From an uncultured Eubacteriales bacterium (lineage in GTDB: Bacteria; Bacillota; Clostridia; Oscillospirales; Oscillospiraceae), in contig CABSAB010000088.1 of the NCBI GenBank assembly GCA_902475515.1, positions 1 through 6,509 of the forward strand: a stretch of 6,509 nt of DNA, read 5' to 3'. Position numbers and translations under genes: made by a program. Numbering within the stretch: the stretch's first letter is position 1; each line of letters begins with the position of its first letter. The notes beneath the pieces were generated by a model. The model was not told where the DNA came from and made no database searches. It worked only from the letters and a program-made list of their open reading frames with translations. Below, piece by piece: positions 1 through 5,841 of the stretch.

Positions 1-494
1 CCTCGCCCTACGACTTCTACCAGTACTGGCGGAATGTGGGCGATGATGATGTGATGAAGTGCATCCGGATGCTCACATTCCTGCCTCTGGAGCAAATCGA
101 TGCCATGGACGCCTGGACGGGGAGCCAGCTAAACCAAGCCAAAGAGATCCTGGCCTATGAGCTCACCAAGATGGTTCATGGAGCGGCGGAGGCTGAGAAG
201 GCTCAGAACGCCGCTAAATCCATTTTTTCCGCCGGTGTCTCTGCGGACATGCCCACTACGGAACTGGCCATTGAGGACCTTACAGATGGCACCATTGGCG
301 TGCTGAGCCTGATGGTAAAGTGCGGCCTTGCCAAATCCAACGGCGAAGCCCGGCGGCTGGTGCAGCAGGGCGGTGTGTTCGTGGAGGACGAAAAGGTCAC
401 GGATGTGGCGATGGCTGTTACGGAAGCACAGCTGAAAGAAGGCGTTGTGATCCGAAAGGGGAAGAAGATCTTTCATAAGGCTGTGCTTGGATGA
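1..494 (+). CDS. tyrS: Tyrosyl-tRNA synthetase, C-terminal part (5' end outside window)
   Basis: Charges tRNA-Tyr with tyrosine in the cytoplasm. Only the last 163 codons are visible, in frame from base 3 to a TGA at 492-494. The fragment opens with SPYDFYQYWRN, the segment that follows the KFGKS class I signature in bacterial TyrRS, so the Rossmann catalytic domain lies upstream. Residues about 12-90 of the fragment are the helical anticodon-binding linker. Residues about 97-163 form the C-terminal S4 RNA-binding domain, with the typical stretch KSNGEARRLVQQGGVFVE. The C-terminus ends in a normal S4 tail (KGKKIFHKAVLG), so the gene looks intact at this end. The stop overlaps the next start as ATGA (491-494), suggesting translational coupling. 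Any T-box leader would be upstream and cannot be seen. The GTG at 36 is internal, not a start. Confidence 0.96.
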   Translation, partial: SPYDFYQYWRNVGDDDVMKCIRMLTFLPLEQIDAMDAWTGSQLNQAKEILAYELTKMVHGAAEAEKAQNAAKSIFSAGVSADMPTTELAIEDLTDGTIGVLSLMVKCGLAKSNGEARRLVQQGGVFVEDEKVTDVAMAVTEAQLKEGVVIRKGKKIFHKAVLG

Positions 495-904
495 TGTGTA
501 CCTTTTGCCAGATCATTTCAGGGGAGCTGCCAGCTATGAAGGTGTATGAGGATGCGTTTACCTGCGTGTTCATGGATATCGCGGAAGATGTGGACGGCCA
601 CATGGTCGCAGTTCCTAAAAAGCATGTGGAAAGCATTTTTGACTGTGACGAGATAACTTTACAGCATTTGATGAATACTGTCCGGCGTGTTTCCACCCAC
701 TGCGTGAACCAATGTGGTTATGAAGGCGTCAACCTGCTAAACGCCAGCGGCGCATGTGCAGGGCAGTCGGTGCCGCATTTTCATATTCATCTGATCCCCC
801 GTAAAACAGAAGACGGGATCAACGCATGGCCCAATTTTCCCGGAAGCCACGCTCAGCTTGCGCAGATTTACCGAAATCTCCAAATGGGGGAGGGGACAAC
901 GTAA
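491..904 (+). CDS. HIT-family (histidine triad) nucleotide hydrolase
   Basis: A 137-residue protein of normal length for a Hint-type HIT hydrolase, cytoplasmic, acting on nucleoside phosphoramidates and aminoacyl- or lysyl-adenylates in studied relatives. The triad PHFHIHLIP is clear, with His96, His98 and His100; His98 is the expected nucleophile. The N-terminus has CTFC (Cys3, Cys6), and with His45 (VPKKH) and His96 this gives the Cys-Cys-His-His zinc pattern known in Firmicute HIT proteins. GHMVAVPKKHVES is the usual conserved block before the triad. The start at 491 overlaps the tyrS stop by four bases; Met2 at 494 is an alternative and no strong Shine-Dalgarno is obvious, so coupling is likely. 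Adjacency to tyrS suggests, without proof, a role in clearing leaked aminoacyl-adenylate. The true substrate cannot be told from sequence. Confidence 0.93.
   Translation: MMCTFCQIISGELPAMKVYEDAFTCVFMDIAEDVDGHMVAVPKKHVESIFDCDEITLQHLMNTVRRVSTHCVNQCGYEGVNLLNASGACAGQSVPHFHIHLIPRKTEDGINAWPNFPGSHAQLAQIYRNLQMGEGTT
886..895 (+). promoter_or_regulatory. Ribosome binding site deciding the GNAT start
   Basis: GGGGGAGGGG lies inside the 3' end of the HIT gene, eight bases before ATG 904. It favours a 153-residue acetyltransferase over the 179-residue version starting at 826. Confidence 0.75.
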
Positions 905-1365
905 TGCTTGTAGTTCCGTTTACAAATTCCTATTTGGAGGATGTTTATTCGATTCAGCAGCAGGCGTACCGCCCTCTTTTCGAAAAGTATCAGGATACGG
1001 AGACAAACCCTTATATGGAAAGCAAGGAACAGGTCGCCAAAAAATATGGAAAACTTGGAACCTACGGCTATGTATTCCTGGAAAACGATATCCCAGTGGG
1101 CTCTGTACGAATCGTATCCAAGGGTAATGTTCGAAAAGTGTCTGCGTTAGCGGTACTGCCTGATTATCAAAACAGAGGAATTGCGCAAAGGGCCCTGAAA
1201 GAAATCGAGCGCAGGCATCGGGAGTCCAAAATATGGGTGCTGGACACCTTGATGCAAGAAGCAGGAAACTGTCATTTATATGAAAAAATCGGTTATCGTC
1301 GAACCGGTACCCCTGTTGTTGTCAACGAGAAACTAACTCTGGTGCGTTATATCAAACAGCGATAA
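904..1365 (+). CDS. GNAT-family N-acetyltransferase
   Basis: A 153-residue protein with a GCN5-related acetyltransferase fold that would transfer acetyl from acetyl-CoA to an unknown amine. Motif A is visible at residues 79-94: VSALAVLPDYQ followed by the CoA-pyrophosphate loop Q89-N-R-G92-I-A94 and a helix. Motif B (residues 122-135, NCHLYEKIGYRRTG) has the usual Asn plus the Tyr of the LYEKIGY block. I chose ATG 904 over the upstream in-frame ATG at 826, because 826 lies deep inside the HIT gene while 904 has a strong G-rich Shine-Dalgarno (GGGGGAGGGG, 886-895) eight bases before it. The start shares its A with the HIT stop (TAATG). It is the last gene of the tyrS-HIT-GNAT unit, with its stop merging into the terminator stem. 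The substrate cannot be assigned. Confidence 0.9.
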   Translation: MLVVPFTNSYLEDVYSIQQQAYRPLFEKYQDTETNPYMESKEQVAKKYGKLGTYGYVFLENDIPVGSVRIVSKGNVRKVSALAVLPDYQNRGIAQRALKEIERRHRESKIWVLDTLMQEAGNCHLYEKIGYRRTGTPVVVNEKLTLVRYIKQR

Positions 1366-1402
1366 AAGAGCAGCGGCTCCAACAGTGGGCCGCTGCTCTT
1401 TT
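1364..1402. terminator. Bidirectional intrinsic terminator between convergent operons
   Basis: A perfect 14-bp inverted repeat: AAAAGAGCAGCGGC at 1364-1377 and GCCGCTGCTCTTTT at 1389-1402, with an 11-base loop that may be shortened by a G-U and a C-G pair. The A-run on one arm and T-run on the other give a short U-tract on either strand. The left arm overlaps the GNAT stop codon (1363-1365). The hairpin sits 22 bases past the stop of the converging Nudix gene, so it can end both the tyrS-HIT-GNAT and the asd-to-Nudix transcripts. The U-tract is only four bases each way, so efficiency is uncertain. Confidence 0.85.
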
Positions 1403-1424
1403 CCCATTAGTCAAATAACAATTT

Positions 1425-1820
1425 CTAATTTGCTAAGATATACGACATAATATGATAGATATTCCCATAACCAGCAAACTGTGTGATATCCGAAAAATCC
1501 GCACTGACCGGCACCCAAAGCAACTCATTTTCTTCTCCGCACACTTTGATCGGCGTACGCAAAATCCCGGTATAGACCTTCATAACGCAATCTTCCATCG
1601 GATATGTCAAATCCATCACATGAGTCAGTAGAATTTGATCCGGCGGGATCGCTGTTTCCTCCTGTAGCTCCCGGTATGCCGAGGCCTGATGATCTTCGCC
1701 ACGTTCTATCTTTCCCCCTACAAAGTTTAAGAGTCCTTTGTATGGGGCTTTGCTTCGGCGGCACATCAGCACGTGCTTTCGCGCGGGATCAAATACAACA
1801 ACAAGATTAAACAGCATCAT
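1425..1820 (-). CDS. Nudix hydrolase (MutT-like)
   Basis: A 131-residue Nudix hydrolase that would cleave a nucleoside diphosphate linked to another moiety, using Mg2+. The Nudix box is at residues 36-58: G36-x5-E42-x7-R50-E-L-Q-E54-E55-T-A57-I. The metal-binding REXXEE core is intact, but the glycine near the end of the consensus is alanine (A57). Upstream, PYKGLLNFVGGKIE resembles 8-oxo-dGTP/NTP-type members, though specificity cannot be assigned. I start it at ATG 1820 (ATGATG, with 1817 as alternative), one base after the ACT-protein stop. The longer reading from 1856 overlaps the ACT gene by 35 bases and adds residues not typical of the family. No good Shine-Dalgarno is seen, so translation may be coupled. 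It is the last gene of the lysine operon, just before the shared terminator. Confidence 0.88.
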   Translation of the reverse strand: MMLFNLVVVFDPARKHVLMCRRSKAPYKGLLNFVGGKIERGEDHQASAYRELQEETAIPPDQILLTHVMDLTYPMEDCVMKVYTGILRTPIKVCGEENELLWVPVSADFSDITQFAGYGNIYHIMSYILAN

Positions 1821-1821
1821 C

Positions 1822-2310
1822 TCAGCCAAAGGGCCGTTCTTCCGGCTCCACGCCATAGGCCGCCTGGCACAGAGCCAGAGCTTCCTCCTCCTCGTGCTCG
1901 GGGATCAGGATGGAGATATCCACCGTGGAGGTGGTGATCATCGTCACGCGGATATTACCCGCAGACAGCATGGAGAACACCTGCGCCGCAACGCCCGGCG
2001 TATTGACCATGTTGCTGTCAAAGAAATTCACCTTGGTCATGCCCACAGCCACTTCCATATTCAGCTCCGGATATCTGGGCTTGAAACCATTCACCACAGG
2101 CATTAAATTCCCCATGGCATCCACAGAAATAGTAAAGGCAATGGAGATTGTCTCGCCCTGTGGGGCGGTCTGAGAGATCATATCCACGTTGATCCCGCTT
2201 TCGGAGATCGCCGTCAGGATTTCTCCGATGATTTTGCTCTCACAGGGAACATTCCGCAGGGTGACCAGTGCGATGTTCCGGCAGTAGGTGACATTTGAAA
2301 TATTGCCCAT
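1822..2310 (-). CDS. Stand-alone tandem ACT-domain protein, aspartokinase regulatory-domain type
   Basis: A 162-residue protein resembling the C-terminal regulatory half of aspartokinase without any kinase domain. ACT 1 is about residues 12-78 (NIALVTLRNVP, then ESGINVDMISQ) and ACT 2 about 92-155 (NTPGVAAQVFSML, then MITTSTVDISILI, then the acidic helix ending in CQAAYGV). The PGVAA and ITTSTVDISILI stretches match positions where aspartokinases read PGVAA and ISTSEIKISVL. Its size is close to the small beta subunit of Bacillus-type aspartokinases, which arises from an internal start inside lysC; here no kinase gene lies upstream, only dapB. The start at 2310 is supported by GGAGGT eight bases upstream, and the gene begins one base after the dapB stop. 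A lysine or threonine sensor partnering an aspartokinase encoded elsewhere is an inference. No catalytic residues are apparent. Confidence 0.88.
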   Translation of the reverse strand: MGNISNVTYCRNIALVTLRNVPCESKIIGEILTAISESGINVDMISQTAPQGETISIAFTISVDAMGNLMPVVNGFKPRYPELNMEVAVGMTKVNFFDSNMVNTPGVAAQVFSMLSAGNIRVTMITTSTVDISILIPEHEEEEALALCQAAYGVEPEERPFG

Positions 2311-2311
2311 G

Positions 2312-3076
2312 TTAAACTACCTCCGATACCAAATCTTCCATATTGTAAAGGCCCGGTTTTTCACAGTCCGCCAGAAACTGTGCCGCTTTCAACGCTCCAT
2401 TGGCAAAGATCTCTCTGGAGTAGGCCGTGTGCTTGATCTCCAACACCTCGTCCGTTCCCGCAAACAGGATCTCATGCTCACCGACAACGGTGCCGCCCCG
2501 GACCGAGCTGATGCCGATCTCCTGCCGTCCTCGCGGCTTTCGAACCGAATGCCGCTCGTAGACATATTCCGGCGCCTGGGGCAGGGAAGCTGCCGCAGCG
2601 TCGGCGATCATCACAGCCGTACCGCTGGGCGCATCCAGCTTGCGGCTATGATGCTTTTCCACGATCTCAATGTCACAGGTATCGCCCAGGACCTTTGCCG
2701 CCTGGCGCACCAGCGCCAAAAGCACATTGATCCCCAGGCTCATATTGGCAGAGCGGAAAATACGCAGCTCCTTGGATGCCGCCTGGATCTCTGCCAGCTG
2801 CTCCTCGCTATACCCTGTGGTGGCCAGGACAATGGCGCTGCCGGTCTTTTTACAATAGGCGAGAAGGGCAGACAGTGCCGCAGGGTTGGAGAAATCGATA
2901 ACACAATCTACCTGTCCGGGAAATTCCATAGGGTCTGCATAGACCGGATAGCCGTTTTTCTTTTCCGCATGGACATCCACGCCTGCGGCAATTTCGATCC
3001 CATCCCGCTGCGCACACATAGCCGTGACCACCTGGCCCATTTTTCCGTTACAGCCGGAAATCATGATGCGTGTCAT
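2312..3076 (-). CDS. dapB: 4-hydroxy-tetrahydrodipicolinate reductase
   Basis: Reduces the dehydrated form of DapA's product to tetrahydrodipicolinate with NAD(P)H, a cytoplasmic step toward diaminopimelate and lysine. The 254-residue length is normal. The N-terminal Rossmann loop GCNGKMG is at residues 8-14. The cofactor/substrate segments CVIDFSNP (58-65) and ATTGYS (85-90) follow. The signature EKHHSRKLDAPSGTA at 140-154 holds catalytic His142/His143, Lys146 and the substrate-binding SGT loop. GLYNMEDLV near the C-terminus is typical of the family. The ATG at 3076 follows AAAGGA (3087-3092) at ten bases. dapB lies 26 bases after dapA and one base before the ACT gene. Nothing is damaged or missing. 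Confidence 0.98.
   Translation of the reverse strand: MTRIMISGCNGKMGQVVTAMCAQRDGIEIAAGVDVHAEKKNGYPVYADPMEFPGQVDCVIDFSNPAALSALLAYCKKTGSAIVLATTGYSEEQLAEIQAASKELRIFRSANMSLGINVLLALVRQAAKVLGDTCDIEIVEKHHSRKLDAPSGTAVMIADAAAASLPQAPEYVYERHSVRKPRGRQEIGISSVRGGTVVGEHEILFAGTDEVLEIKHTAYSREIFANGALKAAQFLADCEKPGLYNMEDLVSEVV
2319..2324 (-). promoter_or_regulatory. Strong ribosome binding site for the ACT protein inside the dapB 3' end
   Basis: GGAGGT on the minus strand, within the last codons of dapB and eight bases before ATG 2310. It shows the ACT protein has its own deliberate start and is not a broken piece of a longer aspartokinase. Confidence 0.8.
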
Positions 3077-3102
3077 TGGTACAACATCCTTTCTTTATGC
3101 CC

Positions 3103-3990
3103 TCAGAGGAGCTTAACCGCCGCCAGCGAGGCCTTCAGCCGGGCAAGGTCCCGATCCTCCATTTCGCACAGGGGCAGGCGCAGGGGACCCACATCCATGC
3201 CCATGAGATTCATAGCAGTCTTTACCGGAATCGGGTTGACCTCACAGAACAGCGCGTCAATCAGATCCATATAGGCAACCTGCATGGCCGCCGCTTTCGG
3301 ATAATCCCCGTCTAGGCAGGCAGCGGCAATTTGCGCAATCTTGTCTGGAACGATATTTGCCGCCACTGAGATGATGCCCTTAGCGCCCAAAGCCATAAAG
3401 GGAACAATCTGGCTGTCGTTTCCACTCCAGATATTCAGTTCTTCCCCGCAGGCCGCCATGGTCCGCACCACGATATCCGTATCACCGGAAGCCTCCTTCA
3501 CGCCGTTGACCAGAGGATGAGCGCTCAGCTCTCGATAGACTGCAACCGTCGAAGAAACTCCCGTGCGGGAGGGGACATTATACAAGATCGCCGGAATGCC
3601 CGCCGCATCCACAATCTTGGTATAGTGCTGGATCAGTCCCTTGGGCGTACATTTGTTATAATACGGCGTTACCAGCAGAATACCGTCTGCACCGTAGGCG
3701 GCGGCCTCCTTGCTCATCTCCATGGCATGGGCCGTGTCGTTGCTGCCTGTGCCGGCAATGACCGGGATACGTCCGGCAACCTTCTCCACCGTGTATTTGA
3801 TGGCAGCCAAATGCTCATCGTCCTTCAAGGTGGCGGATTCTCCAGTAGTGCCACAGATCGTGATGGCGGAAGTGCCGCCTTGGATCTGGAATTCGATCAG
3901 CTCTCCCAGCTTGCCGAAGTTCACGGAACCGTCAGCGTGCATGGGGGTGGCAATGGCCACGCTGGAGCCGGTAAACAGGGGTGTTTTCAT
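3103..3990 (-). CDS. dapA: 4-hydroxy-tetrahydrodipicolinate synthase
   Basis: Condenses pyruvate with aspartate semialdehyde, the committed step to diaminopimelate and lysine; a cytoplasmic (beta/alpha)8 barrel, usually a tetramer. The 295-residue length is standard. Visible active-site residues are Thr48-Thr49 in GTTGES, Tyr111 in TPYYN, Tyr137 and Arg142 in YNVPSRTG, and the Schiff-base Lys165 in NGVKEASGD. All sit four positions after their E. coli equivalents (44/45, 107, 133, 138, 161). At the E. coli lysine-inhibition site, His53 and Glu84 are replaced by Asp57 and His88, while His56, Asn80 and Tyr106 equivalents (60, 84, 110) remain, which hints at weak feedback inhibition. The start at 3990 has GGGAGGG (3998-4004) seven bases upstream, just past the asd stop. 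Confidence 0.98.
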   Translation of the reverse strand: MKTPLFTGSSVAIATPMHADGSVNFGKLGELIEFQIQGGTSAITICGTTGESATLKDDEHLAAIKYTVEKVAGRIPVIAGTGSNDTAHAMEMSKEAAAYGADGILLVTPYYNKCTPKGLIQHYTKIVDAAGIPAILYNVPSRTGVSSTVAVYRELSAHPLVNGVKEASGDTDIVVRTMAACGEELNIWSGNDSQIVPFMALGAKGIISVAANIVPDKIAQIAAACLDGDYPKAAAMQVAYMDLIDALFCEVNPIPVKTAMNLMGMDVGPLRLPLCEMEDRDLARLKASLAAVKLL

Positions 3991-4005
3991 AGGAATTCCC
4001 TCCCT

Positions 4006-5097
4006 TTACTTTTTGTCGATGTAACCTTCTGCACAGAGGAGCTCACCCAGCAGAACAGCCCCACCGGCCGCACCCCGCAGGGTGTTGTGCGAGAGGCACA
4101 CAAATTTCAGATCGTACTGGGTGTCCGGACGAAGCCGGCCAATAGAGATGGCCATGCCCCCTTCCAAATCCCGCTGCAGCCGGGTCTGGGGCATATTGTC
4201 TTCTTCAAAGTAGTGGATAAACCGCTTGGGTGCATGGGGCAGCTCCAGTTCCTGGGGCCGTCCCTTGAAATTCGCCCACATATCCTTGATCTTTTCCAGA
4301 TCCACAGGCTGCTCAAAGGACGCAAACACTGCTGCCATATGGCCGTTGGACACAGGCACCCGCAGGCATTGGGCCGTAATATTGGGCGCAGTGGCGTTGA
4401 CGATCTGACCATCCTCCACACGGCCCCAGATCTTCATGGGCTCCCGCTCAGACTTTTCCTCTTCGCCGCCGATGTAGGGGATCACATTATCCACCATCTC
4501 CGGCCAGGTCTCAAAGGTCTTTCCGGCGCCGGAAATGGCTTGATATGTACATACAAGCGCCTGCTTTAACCCAAAGGCCTCCTTGATGATCGAAAGGGCA
4601 GGCACATAGCTTTGCAGGCTGCAGTTGGACTTCACCGCGATAAAGCCTCGTTTCGTTCCCAGGCGCTTCTTCTGGGCGTCAATGACCTGGATATGTTCGT
4701 TATTGATCTCCGGGATCACCATGGGCACATCCGGCGTACCGCGGTGGGCGCTGTTATTGGAGACCACCGGACACTCCAGCCCTGCGTAGCGGTATTCCAG
4801 CGCCTGGATGTCTTCTTTCTTCATATCCACGGCACAGAACACAAAGTCCACCATCTCCGCGATCTGCTTTGCATCCGCATCCGCATCCATGACCGTCATA
4901 GTCTTTGCCCAGGCGGGAATCTCCACGTCCATGCACCACTTTTTTCCCACAGCCTCAGCATAAGGCTTTCCTGCAGAGCGGGGAGAGGCAGCCAGGACAA
5001 CGGTCTCAAACCAGGGATGGCCGTCCATCAGGGTGATAAACCGCTGACCTACCATACCGGTGGCGCCAATAATTCCTACTTTATATTTTTCCATCAT
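4006..5097 (-). CDS. asd: Aspartate-semialdehyde dehydrogenase
   Basis: Reduces aspartyl-4-phosphate to aspartate semialdehyde with NADPH, giving the branch-point substrate used next by DapA. At 363 residues it belongs to the longer archaeal/fungal-like Asd group also found in many clostridia. The dinucleotide loop GATGMVGQ is at residues 11-18. The nucleophile is Cys159 in KSNCSLQ; VSNNSAHR (112-119) and the ISGAGK block (188-193) are conserved. Arg246 and His253 in RVPVSNGHMA fit the substrate-binding Arg and the general-base His. The start is ATG 5097, or the next codon, 5094 (ATGATGG); AGAGGAG (5103-5109) lies five or eight bases upstream and does not decide between them. It is the first gene after the lysine riboswitch. 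No aspartokinase is present in the operon. Confidence 0.97.
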   Translation of the reverse strand: MMEKYKVGIIGATGMVGQRFITLMDGHPWFETVVLAASPRSAGKPYAEAVGKKWCMDVEIPAWAKTMTVMDADADAKQIAEMVDFVFCAVDMKKEDIQALEYRYAGLECPVVSNNSAHRGTPDVPMVIPEINNEHIQVIDAQKKRLGTKRGFIAVKSNCSLQSYVPALSIIKEAFGLKQALVCTYQAISGAGKTFETWPEMVDNVIPYIGGEEEKSEREPMKIWGRVEDGQIVNATAPNITAQCLRVPVSNGHMAAVFASFEQPVDLEKIKDMWANFKGRPQELELPHAPKRFIHYFEEDNMPQTRLQRDLEGGMAISIGRLRPDTQYDLKFVCLSHNTLRGAAGGAVLLGELLCAEGYIDKK

Positions 5098-5144
5098 AAT
5101 CGCTCCTCTGATTCATTATAGATGATTTTTTTCAAATGGTTCCC

Positions 5145-5183
5145 AAAAAACAAAAACGGCCAGCAGGGGAGTACCTACCAGCC
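5145..5183 (-). terminator. Riboswitch-controlled intrinsic terminator upstream of asd
   Basis: On the minus strand, GGCTGGTAGG (5183-5174) pairs with CCTGCTGGCC (5167-5158) around a six-base loop TACTCC. That makes ten pairs with three G-U wobbles. It is followed by GTTTTTGTTTTTT (5157-5145), a strong U-tract. It lies between the aptamer and asd, the expected place for a transcriptional off-switch. Its 5' arm and loop (GGTAG and CTCC) can instead pair with the 3' side of the aptamer. Confidence 0.88.
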
Positions 5184-5185
5184 TT

Positions 5186-5212
5186 CATATATACAGACAC
5201 TCCATATATATG
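5186..5212 (-). other. AT-rich spacer hairpin between aptamer and terminator
   Basis: An 8-bp perfect inverted repeat: CATATATA (5212-5205) and TATATATG (5193-5186) with an 11-base loop. It has no U-tract, so it is not a terminator. It lies inside the loop that the proposed antiterminator would close, so it could bring the two antiterminator strands together. Confidence 0.5.
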
Positions 5213-5221
5213 CACCTTGCA

Positions 5222-5390
5222 GATAGCGCTCCATCCTAAAAAGAATGACAGCCGCAGAGCTATTCGCCGCTGCGTCCAGACCGAAGATGTCCGCACATCC
5301 CGAACTTCGGCAAAATTTCCTTTCTCCCCAGCGTGAACGGATCGCGGAATCCTGACTAAGGGTACTGATAAATCTTGCAACCTCTATCCA
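5222..5390 (-). promoter_or_regulatory. Lysine riboswitch (L-box) aptamer
   Basis: The leader RNA of asd carries the L-box signatures in order: GATAGAGGTTGC (from 5388), GGGGAGAAAGG (5329-5319), GCCGAAG (from 5311), GCTGTCA (from 5252) and GGAGCGCTATCT (to 5221). Helices I can trace: P1, GATAG 5388-5384 with CTATC 5226-5222; P2 hairpin, GGAT 5352-5349 with ATCC 5342-5339; P3, CCGAA 5310-5306 with TTCGG 5285-5281 and GATGT 5299-5295 with ACATC 5290-5286; P4, CGCAG 5274-5270 with CTGCG 5257-5253; P5, CATTC 5247-5243 with GGATG 5236-5232. Loop L2 (CCGC, 5347-5344) is complementary to L3 (GCGG, 5294-5291), the kissing contact known in this class. Lysine binding should stabilise P1, free the downstream terminator and turn off the operon. 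No real ORF occupies this region. Confidence 0.95.
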
Positions 5391-5409
5391 AATTCAATTT
5401 ACTTTTTAC

Positions 5410-5439
5410 ATCATAACATAGACAAATGTGCCATGTCAA
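5410..5439 (-). promoter_or_regulatory. Sigma-A-type promoter of the lysine operon
   Basis: On the minus strand, a perfect -35 TTGACA (5439-5434), an 18-base spacer, and -10 TATGAT (5415-5410, five of six consensus bases). Predicted transcription starts near 5403, about 15 bases before the aptamer, giving a leader of roughly 305 bases to the asd start. Confidence 0.82.
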
Positions 5440-5501
5440 GAAAGGGAGTATATAAGAATCCGCAGTTTTTCCACTGATTTTCAGGCACTTTGCCGGGAAT
5501 C

Positions 5502-5738
5502 TCAAAACAGGTCAAAAAATTCACTGTTTTGATTCTGTTCCGCTTCGATCTCTTTTTTTACCTGCTCCAGAATCACCCGGCAGACATAGCGGTTCAAGCT
5601 CTCGCCATGCTTTTTTGCACAGTAATCGATCAGCTTGCGGCTGCCTTTGGGCAGAGCCATGTTGATTCGGTCGTAATGTGCGGCAGTATATTTGTTGTTG
5701 GCGCGAATCTTCGCGTCGCTGTTTTTCTTATCATTCAT
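5502..5738 (-). CDS. Small ribbon-helix-helix (Arc/MetJ-type) DNA-binding protein
   Basis: A 78-residue basic protein with a probable ribbon-helix-helix fold, which dimerises and places a two-stranded sheet in the DNA major groove. YDRINMALPKG (22-32) fits the DNA-contacting strand, SRKLIDYCAKKHG (33-45) helix A, and SLNRYVCRVILEQVKKEI (47-64) helix B; a polar tail ends in SEFFDLF. I start it at ATG 5738, with GGTGA five bases upstream, instead of at the in-frame TTG at 5750, which has no ribosome binding site. Such proteins are often antitoxins, but no toxin gene adjoins: queA diverges upstream and downstream are 62 bases and the lysine promoter. No terminator follows. Exact family and targets are unknown; self-repression through the upstream inverted repeat is possible. 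Confidence 0.72.
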   Translation of the reverse strand: MNDKKNSDAKIRANNKYTAAHYDRINMALPKGSRKLIDYCAKKHGESLNRYVCRVILEQVKKEIEAEQNQNSEFFDLF

Positions 5739-5789
5739 TTGGATCACCAATAAAAGCTTATCACATTTTCTAAGACTTTTCTACAGCAC

Positions 5790-5798
5790 TTTATAACA
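5790..5798 (-). promoter_or_regulatory. Possible extended -10 promoter for the RHH gene
   Basis: TGTTATAAA on the minus strand fits an extended -10 (TGn plus TATAAA at 5795-5790). No recognisable -35 lies at the usual distance. It is about 52 bases before the ATG, and the left arm of the inverted repeat lies just upstream. Confidence 0.4.
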
Positions 5799-5800
5799 AG

Positions 5801-5841
5801 ATACAATGTTACATAAAACGCTGTTCTATGCGACATTGTAT
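5801..5841. repeat. Inverted repeat in the RHH-queA divergent intergenic region
   Basis: ATACAATGT at 5801-5809 and its exact reverse complement ACATTGTAT at 5833-5841, separated by 23 bases. There is no U-tract, and the spacing (about three helical turns between arm starts) is better suited to an operator than to a terminator. It lies between the two divergent genes, in front of the possible RHH promoter. Confidence 0.6.

Noticed and set aside
826..903. Longer 179-residue version of the GNAT protein starting at 826
   Set aside because: It would overlap the HIT gene by 79 bases and lacks a suitable ribosome binding site, whereas ATG 904 has a strong one.
2288..4569. Long + strand open frames (2288-3274 and 3517-4569) opposite dapB, dapA and asd
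   Set aside because: Their translations look like low-complexity antisense of well-conserved genes, with no recognisable domains; they are shadows.
5115..5120. Perfect TATAAT on the minus strand just before asd
   Set aside because: The transcript start would fall in or next to the asd ribosome binding site, and no -35 lies at a normal distance. The TTGACA/TATGAT pair upstream of the riboswitch is a much better promoter.
5132..5380. Open frames on both strands across the asd leader, including an 82-codon minus-strand frame
   Set aside because: The region is explained base by base by the lysine riboswitch and its terminator; the frames show no protein signature.
5484..5494. Small hairpin GGCA/TGCC after the RHH gene, as a possible terminator
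   Set aside because: Only four base pairs and no U-tract; too weak to call.
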